Below are positions 1 to 14,640 of a stretch of 64,000 nt of DNA, piece by piece. The notes under the pieces are model-generated. The model was not told where the DNA came from. It searched no databases and saw only the letters and a program-made list of their open reading frames with translations. This stretch comes from Brugia malayi. Taxonomy: Eukaryota > Nematoda > Chromadorea > Rhabditida > Onchocercidae. Location: contig NW_025062476.1 in the NCBI RefSeq assembly GCF_000002995.4, positions 4,149,001-4,213,000 on the forward strand, given 5' to 3'. Position 1 is the stretch's first letter. Every line of letters begins with the position of its first letter. The position numbers and the translations under genes are program-made.

Positions 1-1032
1 GATGATAAAAATGAAAGAATTTTTACTGCAATAATAAAAATGTATAAATTGTATTTGGATGATAAAAATAAATAAATCATATTTTAAAAATGGAAATGAA
101 TGATTCACACTTTACTGATAATACAATCGATTGATATACTTCGAGAGTTGAAATGAATGATTCATACTTTACTGATAATGCATTTGATTGATATATTTGA
201 TAAACTGCAAGCAGCTGTTTGGTAATATTTCAAATGTAATACTTATGAAATTTTTGCTAAAAAGAAAAAAAATTTAATTATTATTTGTTTAGTTTAGCCA
301 AAATATTTGCAATGGTAAATTTACAATTAGAATAAAAGCGGTGAAATGAAATAAATTCATGAATGGATAAAAATGATTAGTAAAATAGTTAAAGCTAAAT
401 AACTAATTATCCCTTTGTTTTAAATCTTACAAATACAGCTAATTAGCATTCAGTAATTAGAAGATTAGTCATCGTCTTGAAATAACGATTCATTATTAAA
501 TTTTTAAAACAATCAATGCTTAATTAGCTAATGAAGCGCAGATTACATGCAATGAATATCATTAAAAAATGAATAGGCAATTTTTTCAAAAAAAAAATAA
601 TAAATACAAATACACTTTCTTTTTACCGTTTAAATTTTTTAATTAATTAATTGCTGGTGTATGAAGCAATGAATGTATATGTAAATATATTAAAAAATAT
701 TAAATTCAAAATATTTTTTTTTTTATCTATTCATAAATTTATTTCATTAAAAAATATTTATTAAATACATATAAGCTTGATTGTTCGCAAATTTCTATTA
801 TTTAAAAAATTTTTCTAACTTGCTTGTTGAAATTTTTTAAGAATACATGAATACTAATAATAGCAATAATAATCATAGAGAATTAAGAAGCATGAATAAT
901 AGTGATAATGATAATAATTATGATAAAGAAAAAAAAATTTTTTAGATTGATTAAAAATGATCAAATTACCGATAACAAAAACTTTTGCTATTATATTTTG
1001 CTTTTTAATTTTTGAAAAAAAAAAATCTTTCG

Positions 1033-1065
<33 letters not shown>

Positions 1066-3109
1066 AGAGAGCAATATTTTTGTTTTCTGAAATTTTTTAA
1101 AAAATTTCAAAAGTTTTGTTGTCATTTTTTTTTTTTTAAATCATATGGATTTAAATTTGCTGACTTTTTCTTCTTATTAATTTTATTCCCTCATTCATCC
1201 ATTACTTTTCATTTAAACTTTTAAAGTTTTAAAAATATTTGAATGAAATATTCATACTAACACATTATTATACATACTTTTTCAATAATTAAATTTAATG
1301 CTATCATAATTTTTATATAATTTTACAATGAATAACAGTAAATGTTAATAAACCTTTTCTACTGTTTTTCATTGGTCGAGTTTGAGAAAGTATTGATATA
1401 ATTTTCTATTATAAGTATTAATACAATTTAATTTGATAAATATTTGTGTAAATTTGTTTATTAAGTATTAATATGACTTTGTTTAATAAGTGTCAATTCG
1501 ATTTAATTTGATAAGTTTTAATATAATTTTGTTTGATCATATATTAACATTCCTTAAAAAATCTTCGCATTTTTTAAATTTATAACTTTTAAAAATTTGT
1601 AAGCCAATAATTTAATTCTTTCCAATCAAATATAAGTAATAAATTTTGCACAATGTTAATTATCATATCAGTGTTGTCGAGAATATTTGTCAGTATTGTC
1701 AATGAATCATTTAGTTATCAAAAGTTTTCACATTGCTTTTTCATAAATAATTGCTATTAAAATCTCATCTTTGGGAGTAAATTTTCAATTTTAATTCCTT
1801 TTTTGGTAGAATTTATAACACTTAATAGTAATTTTGCAATGCGTTATCAGTGATTTTTAATCAATTTTGATTTAACTTGATTTTAAATTTGTTTGCAATT
1901 TTTCATCCGATGAATAAAATTATATAATTTTTTTATTCTTTGATTTTTCTCATTAAATTTTACCTCTATGTCTCTGAAAATTACTTAAAAGTTGATTTTG
2001 AATTGCAATTTGTTAGTAAGATATCGTTTTTCAGTAATGAATAATAATTAGTAATTAAATAGTAATTTGATAATTTAGCTGAGAAAAATTAAATTTTCAA
2101 AAATTTTCTTGTCAAATATATATATATATACCTATGCTACAATAATTTCTCAGTTTTTTAAATTTTTTTTTAAAATTTTTTCTTATCAATTTATCTAACA
2201 GATTTAATTAAAATAATAGCTGATATGAAATAGAGAATTTGAAATTATTGAAATATCAATTTTTTCTATTTTTCTAGTTGTTAATTTCCAAACAAAAAAA
2301 AAAAACGCCTATTTATTAATTTTTGTGTTTATTTTAACATCATATTATTATTATAAATTAAGAAAGCAAAATTGCTTATTTATTAAATTATTACTATTCA
2401 TCGGAAAATTATAATATTTTTCTAACTTATTAAAATCCATTTGTAATATTTATGAGTGTTGAATTTAGAACATAATTATTATTTAGAATATAACTAGAAT
2501 ATATAATTATTATGAATGATGTTTGAACCATACATTTAATCATAGTAATTAATTGTAAGATTGCTCATTTTTAAATTAAACCAAAAATTTGTCATCCAAT
2601 TTGTCGCCATTTACTGCGCTGAATTAAATTCATACCACAAACGTATCATTATGACCGATGCATTAAATTTATCACTCATTTAAATACATCCAAATTTTAA
2701 TTATTTGTCAGTAATTATAGACAATGTAAAATTATGCCTAAATAGAAAAAAGTAATATTAAATTAATCTCACAATTTTTTTTTTTTTAAATGATATTTAA
2801 ACAGAAAAATAATTATAGTAGATAAAGCTTAAAAAATTTTATACTAATTTATTTCATTTATTTAATCAAGAATAGCTCCTCTTTTTTCTCATTTTTTTTT
2901 TCATTTTGTTTAAAATTTGCATGTGAAAATAATTATTTATTTAAACTAATTAAAACAATTAATTATCATATTATTCAAATGAGAAATTAACGCTTGTTCC
3001 TTTTTCCTTAAATCTGCTAAAAAAAAAAATAATAAATGAAATTTAGAAAAAAAAGACAATAATAATTTATTAAATAATTAACTTTGTCAAAATTATTTTC
3101 CCTTAATAA

Positions 3110-3430
3110 ATGCTAAAAATTATTAGAAACATAATAATTAATGTTGTTGTTGTTATTAGATGGCTTATTGTTTGTTTATTCATTATAATTTATCCTTTCT
3201 GCAACAGTGGTATTAGTCTCTTCCAAAAGTTATTGCAATATATTATAATAGTTTCTTGTTTCGAAACATTTGCTATTATTATTATTATTAAATATCATTA
3301 TTATCAAAAAAAAATAGTGTAATAATAATTTCTGTTACCATTATTTTATTATTATTGTTATTATTAAAAAAGTTAGTGTGACAATAATTTCTATTATCAT
3401 TATTTTATTATTATTATTATTTATTATTTA
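3110..3430. repeat. ATT/GTT-rich microsatellite region
   Basis: Runs of ATT, TTG and TTA trinucleotides; two related segments of about 60 bp (near 3275-3345 and 3345-3420) share the words AATAATTTCT and CATTATTTTATTATTATT. This is simple-sequence DNA without coding support. Confidence 0.6.
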
Positions 3431-4983
3431 TTACTAAATGATCAAATTATGTAATAACAATCTTTTGCTCTCCTTCTAAATTTAAACAATATTATAATAA
3501 TATTATTTGATCTTATAAATTAATCTATTCAAAATTTTCAACTTCCAATGAAATCATTCATTTTATGCATTTTTTTATTGTAGCATTCATATTATTTGTT
3601 CATATACTTCAGTTTTCTTTTTTTTGCCATCTTTTTTTAGATTTTTTTATACTAATTGATTTGAATAAATTAATGAATATTTTATCATTCTTTTTTGCTA
3701 GTAATTTAATAATTAGTAAAAATTAATTTTTAAATTATTTATAGTTTACAATTTTCAAAGATTCACAAACTTTTAGCTCTTTTACGAATTATAAAGAATT
3801 TTGAAGATTTTAAAATTATGAATTTAACAATGCATTCATTGCCAACAATAGCATTTACTAAAATTCTAATTGGATTGATAGCCTTGAAGTGCTACTTATT
3901 AATCATTTAAGCATTATTTCATTACCGGGAAAAATATGGTTATGTTATTGCTGAATAGTTGAACTCAAATAGTTGAATTGAATGAAATTATTTCATAAAG
4001 TAAAAAATTTTTTATCGATAAAAAAGTGTTCATAATGCAGCAAAAATTGAAGTTAATTATGGAATGTTAAAATTATCAAATGAAAAGTTGAAGTTAAATA
4101 TCAAAAAGCAAAAAAAAAAAAAAAAAAAAAAAAACGAAAAGCATCCAGTATATCTTTTAATTTTTACATGTGATTTTATTTCATTTCAAAATTTCACTCT
4201 AAAATTTTATCAAATTTAGAAATAAAAATTTTTCGTTCAATCAAATTTTACCACTTACAAATTAATTCATACATACTACATTCAATTAGACATACCCATG
4301 CATATATATTTTAATTGTTTCCGAGGTAACATTTTCCTTTTACAAATTAAATCTGTTGAGAAATGAGGAATGATTGGCGCTGTAACATTTTATAATTTTA
4401 ATTAAATCTATCTTCACATACACAAGCAATTTTCGTTATTAAATGATGCTGAAATTACTTAACGATAAGGATAAGAGGAAGAGGTCATTGTACTAGGTCA
4501 ATTTACCTGTCTAACCTTTCTCCATAATAGTTTGAGAAATAATTATCAGCCTCATCATTAATACTCTCATTTCATTTATTTTTATATTAATTTATTCATC
4601 CATTAAGCTGAATAAATGGTCCGTAAATAGCCAACAGATAATCTATGTTGTTAATTCTACTATATTTGTTTACAATTAATAAACATTTTAAATTCTACGA
4701 AACTAAAATATACATAATAATGAATTATACGATTATAATAATAATTAGTAATTTAGTTCTTTTTTCGATTATTTACTTTATTAAATATTATTATTATTGT
4801 TATAAATATAATATTAATAATTTTAAAAAATTATTTGAAGAAAGAAACAATAAATAAAAAATAATGAAAGGATAAACGGTAGATTCTATCGACTGATTAT
4901 TTGAAATTATTTGATCTCTCCCAATTTTTATCATTTTTATTTACATTCTGTGATTTAATTCATCCACTCCCATTTCTCATTCG

Positions 4984-5019
4984 TTTTCATTATTATTATT
5001 ATAACTGTCATTATTGTTG

Positions 5020-5052
<33 letters not shown>

Positions 5053-5105
5053 GTAGCAGTAGTATTATGTTGTTATTACTGTTATTATTATTATTATTAT
5101 TGTAT
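4984..5105. repeat. TTA/TTG trinucleotide microsatellite
   Basis: An almost pure TTA/TTG array interrupted by TAGTAGCAGTAGTA. Read on the plus strand it encodes polyleucine, but no splice context or flanking coding sequence supports expression. Confidence 0.8.
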
Positions 5106-6370
5106 AATCGTTTTTATTATTGATCACCACTATATACTTTTTTTAAGTAAATTAATTTTTTACTTCTCATTGCATGTATATTTAAAACTTTTTGCTCATT
5201 TATCCTAATAAAATCTCTCTTCCATTCTAATAAAAATTTTAGTCATCGAATGCATATTTTTAGTTTAATGAATTTTTGAATAAAAATGGAAACGAAATCA
5301 TATTATTTTATTTTTTGACAAAGCTAAAAAAGACTGATTGACAAGTCATGCATGGTATATTCATTTAAATTGCTTTTTGAAAATGAATAAAAATGATTAC
5401 GAAGCAAATTTTAGTCAAATATGTAAATCATTTTTCATTTTTGTATCATTTTGAATGAATGCTTTCAAATATATATGTGTTGCTCCTTTTTTTTTTTTTT
5501 TTTTAATTAATATATTTGAACTTAAAGTAAACAATTAAGTGATTTTTTTTTAAATCATTAAAACAGGATGAATTAACATAATTGATGTATTATGAATAAA
5601 ATATCCTTATCTTCTCCAGTTTTTTTCTTCCCTTAAAGATAATTGAATATTTTAAATACAATTCAACTTAAATTCTTATGAATATTTTGTTATAAACTTT
5701 AATCGAACACAAAAACGATGAAAATGCAATTATCATAATTTATTCATATATGTCAAATAAAATATTTTTGCTGCATTTCATGATAGCTAATAAGTTGTTG
5801 CAGAACTATTTTTCTGATAATAAATTTTCTAACATTTTCGCATATTTTCATATTATATTAAATTAATTTATTTATTTATCAATTTCCATTTCCTTTTTTT
5901 TTCAAGGTTTAAATATTTTTGAATAATTTTATTTATTCGTCTAACAAAATATATTAATTTGGTGATAATATCAACACTTGGATATAAATATTTTATAATA
6001 ATGATAATAATGCATATTAAATGATATTAATTAAAAATAGGTTTTTAAAAATTTAAACTAAGCGTAAAATTTTATTTAATTTTTTGCGCTTTTCTTTTTT
6101 TTCATACATTGTTATTATTCTACGGATATTCTATAGCAAATAATAGATAATATAATTATAATTATATTATACAATGATTATAAAGCAATTTTTCCTTTTT
6201 TTTGTTTATCAATGCTTTCTTAATTTATGCCAAATTTTTTGTTATTATTAAACATTTCCTTCAGGAATAATTAAATTTTTGCTTTTCTTAAAAAGTTGAC
6301 CATAAATTTTGCTTCTTTTTTAAGCTTCAAAAAAAGTTTTTTACATATCGGAAAAATGATGATTATCTTG

Positions 6371-6493
6371 TTATCAGTATCTTTTGATATTCTCAGAATC
6401 TGCCATCGTTCTTATCAGTATCTTTTGATATTTTCAAAATCTGCTATTGTTGCTATCAGTATCTTCTGATGTTCTTAGAATCTGCATTTTCAG
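6371..6493. repeat. 41-bp tandem repeat, three copies
   Basis: Three imperfect head-to-tail copies begin at 6371, 6412 and 6453. Each contains ATCAGTATCTT, then TGATATTCT-like and AGAATCTGC-like words. Divergence rises in the third copy. No coding role is visible. Confidence 0.75.
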
Positions 6494-9400
6494 ATACTAA
6501 TTTATTATCATTGATAAAATGCAGATATTACATATCATTGACAAAAAATTCTGATAAATCTTTAAAAATGATATTTTTTCCATCTAACAGGAAATGAGAC
6601 ATTTTTTAATTGTTAGAAAAATGTAACATCTTTTTTCATTCATAATTATATGTAAATATAATATTTTCTTATTACTATATTTTTTCAAAAGAAAAAAAAA
6701 CTAGTATATCAAATTTTCAGCTTACTAATGATATTCATTTCTCATTTCTTTTTTCTTCCTTCCAATGATTTATTAATTTAAATCTTAGCATATCATGAAA
6801 ATATTTCAATTTTACTTAAATGGCAGTGAAATTACTCAAAATTCCCAGAAGAATCATAACTGGGCGCTAATGATGATAATATCATTTGAAGGAAAGCATA
6901 TCATCTGCCAATCTATTCATATCATGTGGTAAATTTTTAAAAGTTTATCCCTAAAATGTCACAATATGTTATGTTATAACGATGTTTCGAGAAGAAGCGA
7001 TTTAACATGACCGATGATTTGTGATTATTTATCTTCTTATCAGTCAATCTATCTATCAATCTATGCACTATCTATTTGTTCATCTATTTATCTGTTTATC
7101 TATATTTTGTACATATACAAGAAATTATTCGTCGGTTAAATTATTAACATCGCTTATACATTTCTAATTATCATTTCTTCTTCTTTTTGTTATTATTAAT
7201 TTTAAAATTAAATTTGTAAAATTTTGTTAAAAATAAAATATAAGAAAAAATTTATTTAAATGTGATAATTGCTATGATTTATAACAATAAACAATTGTAT
7301 CTTTTGTGCAAGCCAAGTGAAGAAAATATCAAAAGTACAACACTGAAGCATAAGTTATCGATTGATCATTGATTGATCGATTGATTGGTTCTTTTTTCTT
7401 GAATATTTAACATGAAAATAATAAATGAACTTTCTTTTTTTTCCTTATATGCAAAATATTTACTATTTGTTTGCTTAATTGGGTTTACTTCGGATATTTT
7501 TGTTATTGCCAAATGCTACTATAATTATTATTGTTATTGCTAGAGCTATTATTAGATTTTTTCCTCTAACGGAAACCTGATCAGGAAAAGGATCATTATG
7601 AATGATATTATTTGTTACTCCCCGTATGCTAATTTTCCGGTTTTAAGAATCTTATATTATATTCGTTCTCAACTGCTGTAAATTTACAGACTATTAATAA
7701 TAATTCATAACATAACTTTTGTTTTTTTTTATTCACGGATAATAAAACTGAAAATGTATGATAAGAATGATAAGGATAAATAGGAAAATGATAGTTTCTA
7801 CCTAAGTGAAAATGTTTGTTGTGTAAAATTTAGATAATAAAAATATTTATATTAATTAACTGAAATCAACAAATCTGCCATATATGCATTGATAGGAAAA
7901 GAAAATATCAAACATTTACACATTTCATTTTTCACTCAGACAATTTACTAAATTAAAATCTAATAATTGAATAATTACTTAACTTTTTCAGAATGTTACA
8001 TTGATTACTGATTACTTTAAAGATAACTTTCGCGTTATTAGAAAAAAAAGACATTAAGAAAATTTGTATAAATCTATTAACACACTTTTTTTTTCACTTA
8101 GTGATAATATAAGGTAATAATTTCATTACTGCAATTTTGATGGATTAAAAAAAAAAAGGAAAAATCAAATATGAGAATTAAAATAATTGCACATTATCCA
8201 GTAGAAAATTTATTATCAAACTGATTTGATTATAATAATTGCTCAAACATAATTTAATTTTTATGCGATACTATTAAAGGTATTTCAATTTTTTTTTTTT
8301 TTTTTAATTCTATTTTCTTTTTTTTTTTTTCATCTTTTTATGCTAGAAGTAAATCTTACATTATCATTTATAAATCCTTAAAATATTTTTGCTGAAGTTT
8401 TATCATTAATTTTGTTATAAAGATAGCAATTTGATAAACAGAATCATCATTAAAGCAAATGAATTTATAGAAAATTTAATCAAAAATAATTAAAATTATC
8501 AAAATAAAAAAAAAAAAACAAGCGCTTAAATTTTTCTTTTGTTTTTGATAATTTTCAATGAAATATATTTTTTACTTATTCTATTCTTATTTAAATAAAA
8601 AATCTAGAAGCTTACTAATAATAATTATAGCAATAATAATAATAATAATATACATAATTATGTACAACATCATAATTATAATTTAAAATTAATATAATTA
8701 TAGTTAAAAATAAAACCATTAATAGCTAGTAATAACAGTTATAAATCATGATAATAGCACATTTAACATGTAAAAGTGAAATAAAATTTCGTTTTTTTTT
8801 TTTTGTTTTTAAAAGTATAAATGAAAGAATGAATTAATGGTTTGTTTATGCATTATCTATTGGCTTAGGCTTAATTGTTCTTATTATATGGCTGAATAAT
8901 AAACCTAACAATAAGACTTGGAATAATGGATCTTAACGAATGAAATAAAATGAAAGAGGGAGAGAGAGAGAAAGCACCTGTGCAGGTCATTATTCATTGT
9001 CACACCTATCCTGGATAACATTTTCCGCCATATGTCACTCATTTCATTAACACTATTCTCATCCAATCTCATTAATCCTTTAAAACTTTGGAAAATTTTT
9101 CTGTTAGCAAAGTTAATCGGTAGTTGAAATATTTCATTTATAAATGATTTAAATCTAATCAAATTAATTGAAACTTTCATCTTTTTTTTTTTCACAAATT
9201 TCATTCATTAATCATTGATGTAATAAAATTTTCACTTTATCTTTTCCTAACTTTTTCTTTCTCATTATCAGTGGTATTTGAAATTTTTTTTTCTTAATTT
9301 TAATAAGAAAATTTGAAATGATTATTGGAAATTATAAGATTTTATGAGCTAAATTAAATTTGAAAAAGTTAAGTTTATTTTATGTCGACTAGTTGCTTTG

Positions 9401-11228
9401 TTTGTTCAAAGATTTTTTCAAGATTTTTTTTGATAGATAAAATTTGATTAATCATTTTTTTATCAGATAACTGTTGAATTTTTTTCTTAATTTATATTCT
9501 ATCAGTTGATTATTTTAAAAAAATAGCTGTTTTTTTTTTTGCAGCAATTATACGGTATTTCGTGAATTAATTTAAAATTTTTGAAGACTAGCAAGTGCAA
9601 AAAAAAAAAACTATAAAATAATTTCTATTATATAAAATTATTTTTTTATGATTAAAAATTTTATTAATAAATTTTATAGTTTTATACATAATTTTTATTA
9701 TAAAAAATTTTATGATATTTTACTAGTGATTTAAAAAATTTTGGTAGAAAAAATTTTTGAATTTATAATTCAAAATTTTCAAAATTATAATTCAAAAGTT
9801 TAACAGATAGCAAAAAAAAAAACTGTATCAAATGATTTAATACTATATGCAATTATTAATTTGTTATAAAAATTTTAAATAAAATTAATTTAAAAAAAAA
9901 ATTTTTTTAATAATAAAATTTAAAAATAATCATATAATTTAATTAATATTATATTTGAAAAATTTAATAGATGAGAAAGAGATAAGAAATAATTATTTGC
10001 AAATGATTGATGATTATATTACTATTATTATTATTATTATTTGGATTTATGTGATAGACATTAGAATGAATGTTATATTCATATAATGCATGGACAAATC
10101 TGTTCATTCAAAAATTCTTTCAATAAGCAACAATTGTTGGTGGACATTTTATTTATTTCCTTTCTATATGATAGTAAATAAGATAATGAGAAGAAGATGG
10201 AATGATATTCTCGAGAGAATTATGAATAAATTTTCTAGTTTATACAATTCTCACAAATATTATCGATCAAAATTAGATATTATTACATTTAATTCAGTAT
10301 GTTTTTAAATTATTAATAATTATTATAAATTTCAAAAAAGAAAAGAAAAGAAAAAGGCAACGAAGAAAAAAGTTTATATGCAAATCGAATTGTATTAATT
10401 TAAAAAAAAAAATAAATTATATGCAAAAATTTGATTGTATTTTTTTCTTTTTCTTATTAATAAAAAATGTTATAAAATATTTATAACAATAACATTTTTA
10501 CATATATAAGGAAAAATGTACAATTTATCAATTTTATTAATTTTTAAATGAAATTGAATGCTGCAGCGGTAGCATTTAGAATGTAATAAAATTGAAGAAA
10601 TTGAATGAAATAAAAATATTTTGCTAAATTAATAAAATAATAGTAAAATATGAAAGAATTACATGTATAGTTAGATTTTTTTTTTTTTTTAAATTATATA
10701 AATATATATGCAATTGAAAAATGATGAATGAATTAGAAATTTAAAAAAGAAAAGGAAAAAAAAAAGGAAGCATATTATGCATGTACAACTAATTATAGCA
10801 AAGAAAATTAATGAAATATGTATGTGCCATTTGTCATTAATTTTATTTCAGATTTGAAATCATTTCGAAAGCTAAAAGCTAAGTATTATTTCGAAATATC
10901 GCTTTTATAAATGATGTTTTAATAAGAAAATGAGATTAGAATTATTTCAAAATGGTTAATTTTATATGAGTGTAACTTTATGATTGATTTATAATTAAGC
11001 GAAGATATTTTCAAAAAAAAAAAAATGATTCCATTTAAAATTTTAATTCTTCCACTTTTTTTTTTATTTTCTATGCTTATTTTTTATTTTACTATTTTCT
11101 TTCTTTTTTTTTTTTGATGTTTACAAATTGATTTTCTGTTTTTGTCACCTTGTTTGCTATTTTAATTGTCATTTATTAATTATTGTAAATATATGCACAA
11201 TAATTTTATACATGTGAATTCATGCACA

Positions 11229-11420
11229 TTAATAACAATAACAATAATAGCAACTACAACAATAACAAAGGAGAAAATAATTTATTATAACAATTAATGT
11301 TATTATTATTATCATTACTATTATCATCATTACAATATTTACTCTCACTTTTATTACTTCCACAATAACAACAACAATTATTGTTACTAATACAGAAACT
11401 GTAGGAATAATTATCACACT
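11229..11420. repeat. ATT/ACA-type microsatellite region
   Basis: A mixed array of AAT/ACA and ATT/ATC trinucleotides. The open frame it produces on the minus strand is only Ile/Val-rich simple sequence. Confidence 0.6.
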
Positions 11421-14399
11421 TAAATTATTATTATCATATTGCTACTATTAGCATAGGTAAATTATTATTAAAAAATAATTAGAAGAAAAAAAATGTTTGT
11501 AATAAGAAATGATAATATTCTCGATTGGTACTATCATTTTGTTAAATATATCATTTTTTTTTTTTAATTTTGATCAAAAAAATATTGAATTTCTACAAAA
11601 CATATTCTAAAAAAATTTTTTTCACAGTTTTTCTCTTTTTTTTCTTTTATTATTTTACATTATTTTATTAGCAATGTAAAAATCTATAAAATAACAAAAA
11701 ATATTGTTAACTTTAACTTAAACCAATAACTTTTTAAGCACCAAAAATACAATTATTATTGATATAAATGAATTCGATTAATCATTAATTGAATATATTA
11801 TTTGAATCATTCATAGTTTTTATTAAATTATTTATAATACATACTTTCTACATATTTTATTTTCATTTTTTTCATTAATAATACTTAAATTTAGTGAAAA
11901 TTTTCCATGCCATTCGCTATTTTGACAAATGTTTTAATCATTCGGTAAAAAATAAAGGAAATTATTGATGCACAAAGTCGGTTTCCAAACAGTAAATTAC
12001 CATTTTTTTGTATTCAAAATATCTTTCCAACAGTGAAAATTGTCTGTGACAACTATTTCATTCCAAGGACAATGCTTTTCTTCATGATAATTATCATTAT
12101 TTATCATTATTATTACTATTATTATAATTTTTATTATTATTCATAAAATAATTTGAATTCTTGCAATTTATTAAAATTATACGATATGCATCAGTAAATT
12201 ACAATAATTTCTCGATATTTATTTCAGTTCTTTTTTTTTTTTTTTCATTCTCATGTGAATCACTATTTTATTTTTAACTTATATCAGATTTACTCAATCA
12301 ATGAGAAACTAAATGAATCATTTTTTTTTTAAAATACCATTTCTACCTATCAAAAAAATTAAAGTGATAATAACAATTATAAATTCATCAATTTATCTAT
12401 TTTATTTATTTAAATTTTTGCTTATTTAGAAAAGTATAACTTTGATAATAGTACTAAAGCAAAAAACTTAAAATTTTTCTTTTCAATTTCATTTTTTTAT
12501 TTCACGATTATTTTTTATTACTGTCTAACACATTTATTTATTCTTATTGTTATTTGCAAATTTTCTAGTCGTTCCATTTTGCATGAAAAATAAGCGAATA
12601 ATTGCAATCATTATTATAGTTAAAAAAAAAAAAAAGATAATATCTTATTTATATAAATAGTCAACACTTCTGAAATAAGATTTAATTTTCTTATCATTAA
12701 TAATTTAAATTTTAAATTCAAATTTTGTAGTTTATTAACACAATTTATGCTAACATTTCTATATTTTAAAATGAAATTATTGATTAATTATGCATTCAAC
12801 CACTGCTATCCTTGTTTTTAATTTATTTTAAATCTTTTTGATTTATTTAAATTTAAATCTTAATTGAACTTTTTCTCTTTGCAATACTGCTACACGTCAT
12901 TTTACTAGTAAATCTTATTTTTTATTTACTATGAATAGTCTTAATTTGATTGTTGCATTTTAATTTCAAAAATTATTGATAGTTAGTTGGAGTGAAGAAA
13001 ATGATAAAGCATTTTTTGAAAGTACATTATTTATTGAAATGAGGAAATAATTAATAAAAAAAGTTGATCAAATAAGTTTTATTTATTTGAAAAAAAATTT
13101 TACAAAATATAAAATTTCTTCATTCATTCATTAATTTGTTAATTATTTACAGAGTAGTGAAAATTTTTTAAATCAATAAATTAAGTATTATTGTAAAATT
13201 TGAGGAAAAGGAAATGAAATAATTGGCATTAAATTTAAATTTAATTACTAGTAGAATATGAAATGCAATCTGCTATGAAATTGCCAACGAAATTATTATT
13301 AATAAATCATACTATAATATTTCTCATTTTCAGAATTGATATATCAGTTTATTTTAATTTTAATATTTCATTACAAACAAGTTACTCATCAGTGGAAGAA
13401 AAAAATAATCATTTTTTTTTTTTTTTGTTCTCTTATATTCAAATCATTTATTTTATATCAATCATATAAAATATCAAAGTTTAACTCTCTCTCTCTCTTT
13501 TTCTTTCGCCCTGTTTTTTTCTAATTAATTCATAATTTTTGTAACTGTAAAAATTAAAGTTTAATGCTCATTAATGTTATTTTATTTTTATTTTACTACA
13601 AGAAAGACAAAAAGAAGTTTGTTATTATTCAAAACTTTAAATTACTCTGTTGTCTTTTTCTTTAAACTAAAATTTATTAATAGCATTTCTTTTTCTTTCT
13701 TTCTCTTTTTTTCTTTTCTCTTATTTTAATTATAAAAGATTTTAGTTTTACTTTATTATAAGTGAAAAATAAAAAAAATTGAAAAAAATTTCCTTTTTTC
13801 ACATAAATTATTATTAATAACATTAGAAAATAACAAATTTTTTTTTATTGTAAATTTTCTCTCATAAATTATTAAAATAAATATTACTTTTTATATCATA
13901 TAACTTAACTAATAACATAAATATATATTATTTCATATTATAACTTAGCTACATATTTATTATAAATTATAAAATTTTTATAAATTGTAAAAAAAAATTT
14001 TTTTCTTAAATTATTTTTTAAAAATTATACTCTTATGATTCATATATATTACAAAATTATTATTTTATATTATAATTTAGCTAAATTACATAAATTTCCA
14101 AATGGTAGACACACATACAAACATATATTTTAATTATTATTATATAATTTACTGTTAATTTAATATATTTTACATTTTATATATTAATATATAATTCATT
14201 GTATTTTATACTTATATTAAATGTTTTATTATTATTACACACATACTCTTATGCATTTAATTATTATTTAATTACTACTTATACATTTAATTATTATTGT
14301 AAAATTTATTATTATTTTTATATATTTTATATTTTAATATATAATTTATTATATATTTTACTTACTTACAGTATGTGTGTTATTATATAAATGTTATTT

Positions 14400-14640
14400 A
14401 TTCATGTAATCGAGGTGTGCTGGAAAAAGATTAAAAGAGTTAACCGCCTAATAATTTAGTTATAATAACTGGTAGTAGTAGTAGTACTAGTAGTGGTCAA
14501 AGGCTTACATCCGTTTGGTCAATTAAGCCGTTTTGACCACACCCATAATTTGTGGATTTAAAATGGGACAGAACAAAACAGCGAAAAGGAGGGAGAGAGA
14601 AAGAGAGAGAGAGGGAGGGAGGAAGAGAGAGAATGAAATC
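14400..14640. promoter_or_regulatory. GC-elevated island upstream of LRR gene
   Basis: A block clearly less AT-rich than its surroundings. It contains a TAG trinucleotide run, then three copies of the hexamer GGTCAA: 14495-14500 (+), 14517-14522 (+) and 14533-14538 (-). The last two face each other across 10 bp. A GAGA-rich tract follows at about 14588-14633. GGTCA is the core half-site of nuclear hormone receptors and GAGA tracts are common in open promoters, so a distal regulatory element for the gene 1.2 kb downstream is a reasonable inference. It is not shown directly. Confidence 0.35.

Larger units (their letters stand above)
1..14390. other. AT-rich gene-free region
   Basis: No coding region is supported here on either strand. 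Open frames are short, rich in Phe, Leu, Ile, Asn and Lys, and coincide with poly-T or ATT/GTT tracts, as expected by chance at this base composition. Notable contents are homopolymers (for example poly-A near 4110-4133), trinucleotide arrays, a 41-bp tandem repeat, a TCTA-type tract near 7045-7105, and a few slightly GC-richer patches (2590-2660, 4440-4530, 8960-9120) that could be regulatory. It is the 5' intergenic region of the LRR gene or of something beyond the window. Confidence 0.6.

Noticed and set aside
1012..1224. 70-codon Phe/Lys-rich open frame
   Set aside because: It is made by poly-T tracts; no coding composition.
2590..2660. Apparent similarity to 19610-19705 (CATCCAATT, CCATT, CAAACGTAT words)
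   Set aside because: The matches are short and irregularly spaced; coincidence is not excluded.
5014..5208. 64-codon polyleucine open frame
   Set aside because: It is a TTA/TTG microsatellite read as codons, with no splice context, and it runs into ordinary AT-rich sequence.
8905..9204. 99-codon minus-strand frame (PINFANRKIFQSFKGLMRL)
   Set aside because: It contains a slightly GC-richer stretch and possible acceptor and donor words, but no partner exons were found and the ends are simple sequence.
10090..10308. 72-codon plus-strand frame with two Trp
   Set aside because: Isolated, with no acceptor, donor or neighbouring exon; chance frame most likely.
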